A stretch of 64,000 nucleotides of DNA from Brienomyrus brachyistius (taxonomy: Eukaryota > Chordata > Actinopteri > Osteoglossiformes > Mormyridae), in the NCBI RefSeq assembly GCF_023856365.1, contig NC_064533.1, forward strand, positions 33,900,118 through 33,964,117, written 5' to 3'. The notes below the pieces were generated by a model. It made no database searches, was not told the DNA's origin, and saw nothing but the letters and a program-made list of their open reading frames with translations. Made by a program: the position numbers and the translations under genes. This document shows positions 60,313 to 64,000 of the stretch, piece by piece; position 1 is the first letter of the stretch, and the number at the start of each line of letters is the position of its first letter.

Positions 60313-61030
60313 CTCCTTACCAGCAGTACAAGAATGGGCTTTGCAAGCCGTCGGCACTCCTCCAAGTGGGTGCGTCTCTGCTGCATCCAGAAGAAAATCA
60401 CTGCCCGCAGTTCTGGGCATCCTGCAACAAGGCCAGATTGACTGGGCTAGAGCAAGGTAGTGCCGTGACCACCACTTGTGTAGCTGGAATGACTCCATTT
60501 GCAGTGCAGCTTGCAAAGGCTTTGGGAAAGCTGTATCTACAGCTGCAAGAGCACCTTCACCAGGCTCCATACAATACAATCGAGACAGTGCATCTGCATT
60601 TCGTTGTTTCAGCCTGAGCGGTACTTGATCTCGAAATCAAATGCTGTCAGCTGTGCCACCCACTGTTGCTCAGTGGCCCCAAGTTTGGAGCTAGATAGGC
60701 GGCTAAGTGGATTTTTCTCCGTACAGACAACACACTTGTTCCCCAAAAGATACTCCCGAAACTTCTCAGTCCTAACCCACTTGAGCGCCACAAACTCCAG
60801 CTTCATAGAGCTATAGTTTGACATGTTGCGCTCAGGGGGGTGAAGGGTATGACTGGCATAAGCTACCGGCCTTACTCCGACACTGCAGTGGGTTGGCGCA
60901 ATTAGCCTTGATCTTATCAGGATCAGTGGCCACCCCCGGGATTAAGATGACATGGCTCAGATACCGCACCTCTTGCTGGAAGAAAACACACTTCTTCAGC
61001 TTGGGTGGGAGGGAGAACCTAAAAACAGTG
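60313..61030 (-). pseudogene. Third gypsy segment (minus strand): RT end, RNase H and spacer
   Basis: On the minus strand, LPPKLKKCVFFQQEVRYLSH and GVATDPDKIKA (about 61000-60900) are the end of reverse transcriptase. RNase H follows at 60824-60609 (YSSMKLEFVALKWVRTEKF, CVVCTEKNPLSRLSS, where the expected Asp before NPL is altered to Glu-Lys). IKYRSG then leads into DALSRLY in another frame and a spacer to about 60313. Order and orientation are consistent with a single minus-strand element or with an inverted internal segment of the plus-strand element. It is defective, with frame changes and no reverse transcriptase catalytic core. Confidence 0.75.
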
Positions 61031-61194
61031 GGAGGGAGAACCCTTACCCTAGGCACACAAAGAGGTAGGAACAGCAACTGAGAAGCTCCCTAATCTGAAA
61101 CGCTGCTGTTTTGTCTCTCCCCAACACATAAACACATAAAATACAAAAAGACGTCTCTGCCCTTGATTCGGTGATCCTTCCAACTACGCCAAAA
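61031..61194 (-). other. Possible 5' leader of the minus-strand gypsy segment
   Basis: A PBS-like stretch, tggcgtagttggaaggat, starts at 61191 on the minus strand, 3 nt from a possible LTR end. A leader follows down to a duplicated motif, ggttctccctccca, present twice (about 61005-61020 and 61028-61042). The duplication coincides with the jump to the end of reverse transcriptase, so it may mark the deletion junction. No tRNA is assigned. Confidence 0.35.
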
Positions 61195-62046
61195 TGTGGC
61201 GAAGCGATCTGCATTACCCAATTCAATAGGGAGAATTCCAAGGGAGAATAGCAATTCAATGCTACATACTATAGAGATAGAAACCATCAGGGCAAGGCAC
61301 CAAGGCTGCGGACCAAGCAAGGTAACAGCTGGACAAAAGATTCTCCACAGGCGAGACCTCCGTGAACATTCTGGTGAGCACACACAGACAAGCACACACG
61401 TGCTTACTGAGTTAATGCTGGTGATCTGCACTGAACACGCACACACGTGAAATTCACCACCACCAGCAGGGAGGTTGCTGCTCTTGCTGCTCTGGGCTAC
61501 TAGCCCTGGATCACAAACAAGGAAACAGGACATGGGGTTCAAACAGCAATAAACACTTTCCAACGCCTTAGTGCCCATTACCGATCAGCACAAACATCAA
61601 AGAAAAGAAAAATAACAAAACACTCCAACCAGATACAAAATAGCCCAGTAAGCAAAACAGAATAAACACGTCAAAAAAACAGAAACACATGCGATAAATC
61701 CATCCAGTAACAGTAAAATCAACCCCAAATAAGACCAAAATACAAAGACCTTAGGCAGCCTATTGGCTGCACGCATAGATCGGAAACAAACTGTTCTGCA
61801 CCTCAACGAATCTCCGGGTGCCGCTGATCCACGCTGGGCTACCCCCGGTACTGACGCTGACTAAGTTAAACAGCCCAGCGAACCCAGACGCTCCACAGAA
61901 TACGTTGTTGTGTTGACAGCGTGTAAAAAGACAGACAAAACAGCAGCGTTGTCCACTTCATCGGTAAAACTGAAATATATTTGAGTGGTTACGGGTCACA
62001 CTAAACAGTGAATAAAGCCCACTAATATCCAAATTTGCCTACCGCA
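61195..62046. repeat. Possible LTR, orientation uncertain
   Basis: It starts tgtggcgaagcg and ends cctaccgca, giving TG..CA termini. Support for a minus-strand 5' LTR is the PBS-like sequence next to its left edge. Against it, AATAAA hexamers lie on the plus strand (for example gtgaataaagccc about 36 bp before the right end). No coding is recognised inside. It could also be a different repeat, and the right boundary could lie further, near 62300. Confidence 0.35.
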
Positions 62047-62361
62047 GGCATGAATGACTATACCAACGCTAGAGCTGCCTTCACCATCTCCCCAATTACA
62101 AGGAAACGAGCTGCTTAGTGTTGCTAATTTTATAATTGCAGGGCAATTCTTATTAAAAGGAGCTTACCGGCAATATAACACAGCTTCCTGTTTGCATGTA
62201 TTATGCCTACTGCTGAATCGCCAGCGTACCGTGTCAATTTCTGAGGGACGGTAAAGAGTGCGTCAATTCACCACCTACGCACTCACCCAACTGCTGCCAC
62301 CTCTACAGCCGGCGCCAAGAACAGATCCGGTGCCATTCTTACCCATCTGCCCACTATATAT
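62047..62361. other. Unassigned stretch in the retrotransposon cluster
   Basis: No domain or terminal repeat is recognised; it contains a short (TA) run near 62350. Confidence 0.4.
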
Positions 62362-62598
62362 ATGGAATTAAGCCCCACCCAAGACAGAGGTAAGCCAATA
62401 AGACAAGCTGATCTATACTCCCCACTTGGTTACAGTAGGAATAAGATCCAAGATTGCTGGAATCCTATTGTGTATAAGGTGCTGGATATTCAGGGCACTA
62501 CACACATAGTTGAGCCCCTAGAAGGAGGGCCCATTAGGCGAGTCCATAGGTCGGAGATACGTCCTTGTGTTGTCCCTGTCCCTGAGAACGACCAGTAG
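62362..62598 (+). pseudogene. Gypsy integrase C-terminal fragment (plus strand)
   Basis: SRNKIQDCWNPIVYKVLDIQ, then THIVEPLEGGPIRRVHRSEI and RPC, match the C-terminal domain of gypsy integrases, a small barrel near the end of pol that contributes to DNA binding and target choice. It ends at a stop at 62596. Only the last 60-70 residues are recognisable. It has the orientation expected of the plus-strand element and precedes that element's likely 3' LTR by about 440 bp. Confidence 0.7.
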
Positions 62599-63030
62599 AC
62601 TGTCATCTTCGGATTCAGTCCGCACAGCGGACCAGGGACCAATTGCTGAGAAACCAGAGCTCTTGGTGATTGAGGAAGTCTCGTTACCAAGGTCAGAGCC
62701 ATCACCAAATCTGGATGTAGGAGGTGAGGTGGTACATGTATGTTCTGAGCCAAACAATACTGATGCGGTAACACCGAGGGCAGTGTGTCTGGGAGGGGAA
62801 ACTGCAGTTAGCCCACCAGTTCCTGCAGTGCGGAGGAGTCTGTGAGCCACTGCCGGTATTTATACTAACCCGTATCACCTGCCAAAGCCTGCCTGCAATG
62901 CTGTCACTGTGAGTACTGATATGGTATCTCAGGTCCTGACACGTCTGTGTGCTGTGTTGTTCGAGAATGCATTGCAAGAGGCGATAGGATTTTGGTTATT
63001 CAAGCGATCCACGAGGACATTTACATTCTG
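62599..63030 (+). other. 3' untranslated region of the plus-strand gypsy element
   Basis: No domain is recognised; overlapping frames on both strands are unlikely to be genes. It links the integrase end to the purine tract. Confidence 0.45.
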
Positions 63031-63505
63031 CAGGGGAGAATGTACATAGGTGGAGAAACACTCCCAGTTTCCTTATTTAATCTGTTGGGGTAGTATCTCT
63101 AAAACGTCGAGTGGCTAGTATTAATTTCAGAGAGCGCCTCTTGCGATAACACACAATTTTGGGGCTGAAGAAGATGGCATGGCGGCTCAGCATGGGTACA
63201 CGGTATAGTTCTGGCAGGTGCACACGGGTCGTCTGGGCCATTCACGGACTAGAATTAACCAGCTTATCTATTTTACCGTGCCTGTTTTGGTCATTTTGAT
63301 TTTGCTGTATGCAACTGGCTGGAGCTAAATGCAATTCTTTTGTTTACCGGATAAACGTTTTAAGTTTTTTTTGTGTATGTTCTTGCTCTGAGTGTTCAAG
63401 AAGGTAGAAAATGTTTTTATTTATTTATTTTTGTGGAATGCTGAGAGTAAAAGAACCCTAATACAGTCATTGTGTCCCGTGTGTTACTGAAGATCCTGGG
63501 CTACA
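63031..63505 (+). repeat. Likely purine tract and 3' LTR of the plus-strand gypsy element
   Basis: The purine-rich aggggagaa ends at 63040 and is followed by tgtacatagg. The proposed end is ggctaca at 63505, so the termini are TGTA/TACA and the LTR is 465 bp. No classic AATAAA was found; gataaacg near 63352 is a weak alternative. The matching 5' LTR was not found, so the boundary is provisional. Confidence 0.5.
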
Positions 63506-64000
63506 ATTATTTTAAATATGCCCATACTTTATTAATAAGGAATTATGTACTATCAATATAGCCTAAAATTCACATCACAAAATTTTGAGCACATTTCTTA
63601 AATCAGCATTTAAAAGTACATAAAAGACCACTTAGTTGTTTTGTGGAAATTTTTTTATCAACATTATGCGAAATACCCATGTTTTAAACATTTTACAATG
63701 ATTTTAACAAAACTTGCTGTATCTCAGAAACCTTTTGTGATGTGAAAATTTATTTCATTGATCAGCATCACAAAATCTATCTGGCACACCAAAATTATTT
63801 AAAGGAAACAAAAACCTTATAAAATGCGACACGACATGCTCTGATGCAGTGCGTTGCCACACCCACCACATGGTGAAACTCCGTGGGATCCCGGCCAGCA
63901 ATCCCTCAGGCACATACACCGGTCCCACCCTCTGGAAATGGCCATCCATCTGCAGCTGCCAGGAGTTATGTGGTGGTCCACTTGGCCTGGTCTAACCACC
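63506..64000. other. Unassigned window end
   Basis: AT-rich to about 63825, then a GC-richer stretch (63826-64000) with minus-strand frames that look like part of another repeat cut by the window edge. No domain is recognised. Confidence 0.4.

Noticed and set aside
60192..60617. 141-codon plus-strand frame in the gypsy cluster
   Set aside because: It crosses from plus-strand RT into the antisense of the RNase H spacer and is a chimeric chance frame.

Overview
The window looks like genomic DNA from a ray-finned fish, probably a teleost. It is AT-rich and dense in dinucleotide and tetranucleotide microsatellites. It carries dispersed repeats that I recognise from many teleost genomes: the 'gttagcactgttgcctcac' repeat, the 'gtccccacaa' repeat, tRNA-derived SINEs with a 'cgctttggataaaagcg' tail, Tc1/mariner copies and several Ty3/gypsy families. 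Species assignment is not possible from what I can see.

The only host protein-coding gene I can support is an engrailed homeobox gene, best matched to en1, on the minus strand. Exon 1 is 46552-46051, a 1,973-bp intron follows, and exon 2 is 44077-43758. The spliced product is 273 aa with EH1, the WPAW-type EH2 motif, the EH3 basic linker, a complete homeodomain and the EH5 tail. The gene lies in a gene desert: about 43 kb downstream and 17 kb upstream of it contain no other recognisable host gene. Roughly 34.2-54.0 kb around it lacks any transposon with coding capacity and holds only small repeat fragments and microsatellites. Long AT-alternating tracts sit on both sides of the gene (43.55-43.68 kb in the predicted 3' UTR, 47.12-47.20 kb upstream).

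Region by region: 1-0.28 kb is a possible retrotransposon gag remnant. From 0.28 to 15 kb there is unique AT-rich DNA with small repeats, hairpins and a few candidate regulatory blocks. A Tc1/mariner transposase remnant at 15.3-16.6 kb is split by a 0.68-kb insertion. A gypsy 3' end with LTR lies at 18.1-18.7 kb. Two copies of one dispersed repeat lie at 19.9 and 23.1 kb, with a 61-bp tandem repeat at 20.7 kb and a 29-bp minisatellite at 21.6 kb between them. A MITE-like element next to a Tc1 fragment lies at 23.7-24.6 kb. A Tc1/mariner copy with both ends but a broken transposase lies at 28.13-29.35 kb. A minus-strand relative of the 18-kb gypsy family lies at 33.05-34.17 kb. The en1 locus occupies 43.3-46.7 kb.

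From 54 to 63.5 kb is a nest of LTR retrotransposons. Its best part is a minus-strand element (54.9-59.4 kb) with the order gag, protease, integrase, reverse transcriptase, RNase H, 3' LTR. That is a Ty3/gypsy-type polymerase in Ty1/copia domain order, the arrangement described for Gmr1-like elements of deuterostomes. It abuts or interrupts a plus-strand gypsy element, which is itself interrupted by inverted gypsy sequence. All copies look dead (stops, frameshifts, a lost catalytic Asp).

I found no credible evidence of an unknown biological system. The most informative items are the Gmr1-type domain order, the nested retrotransposon architecture and the structured microsatellite in the predicted en1 3' UTR. 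All coordinates come from reading the sequence by eye, and repeat boundaries are approximate unless a terminal motif is named.
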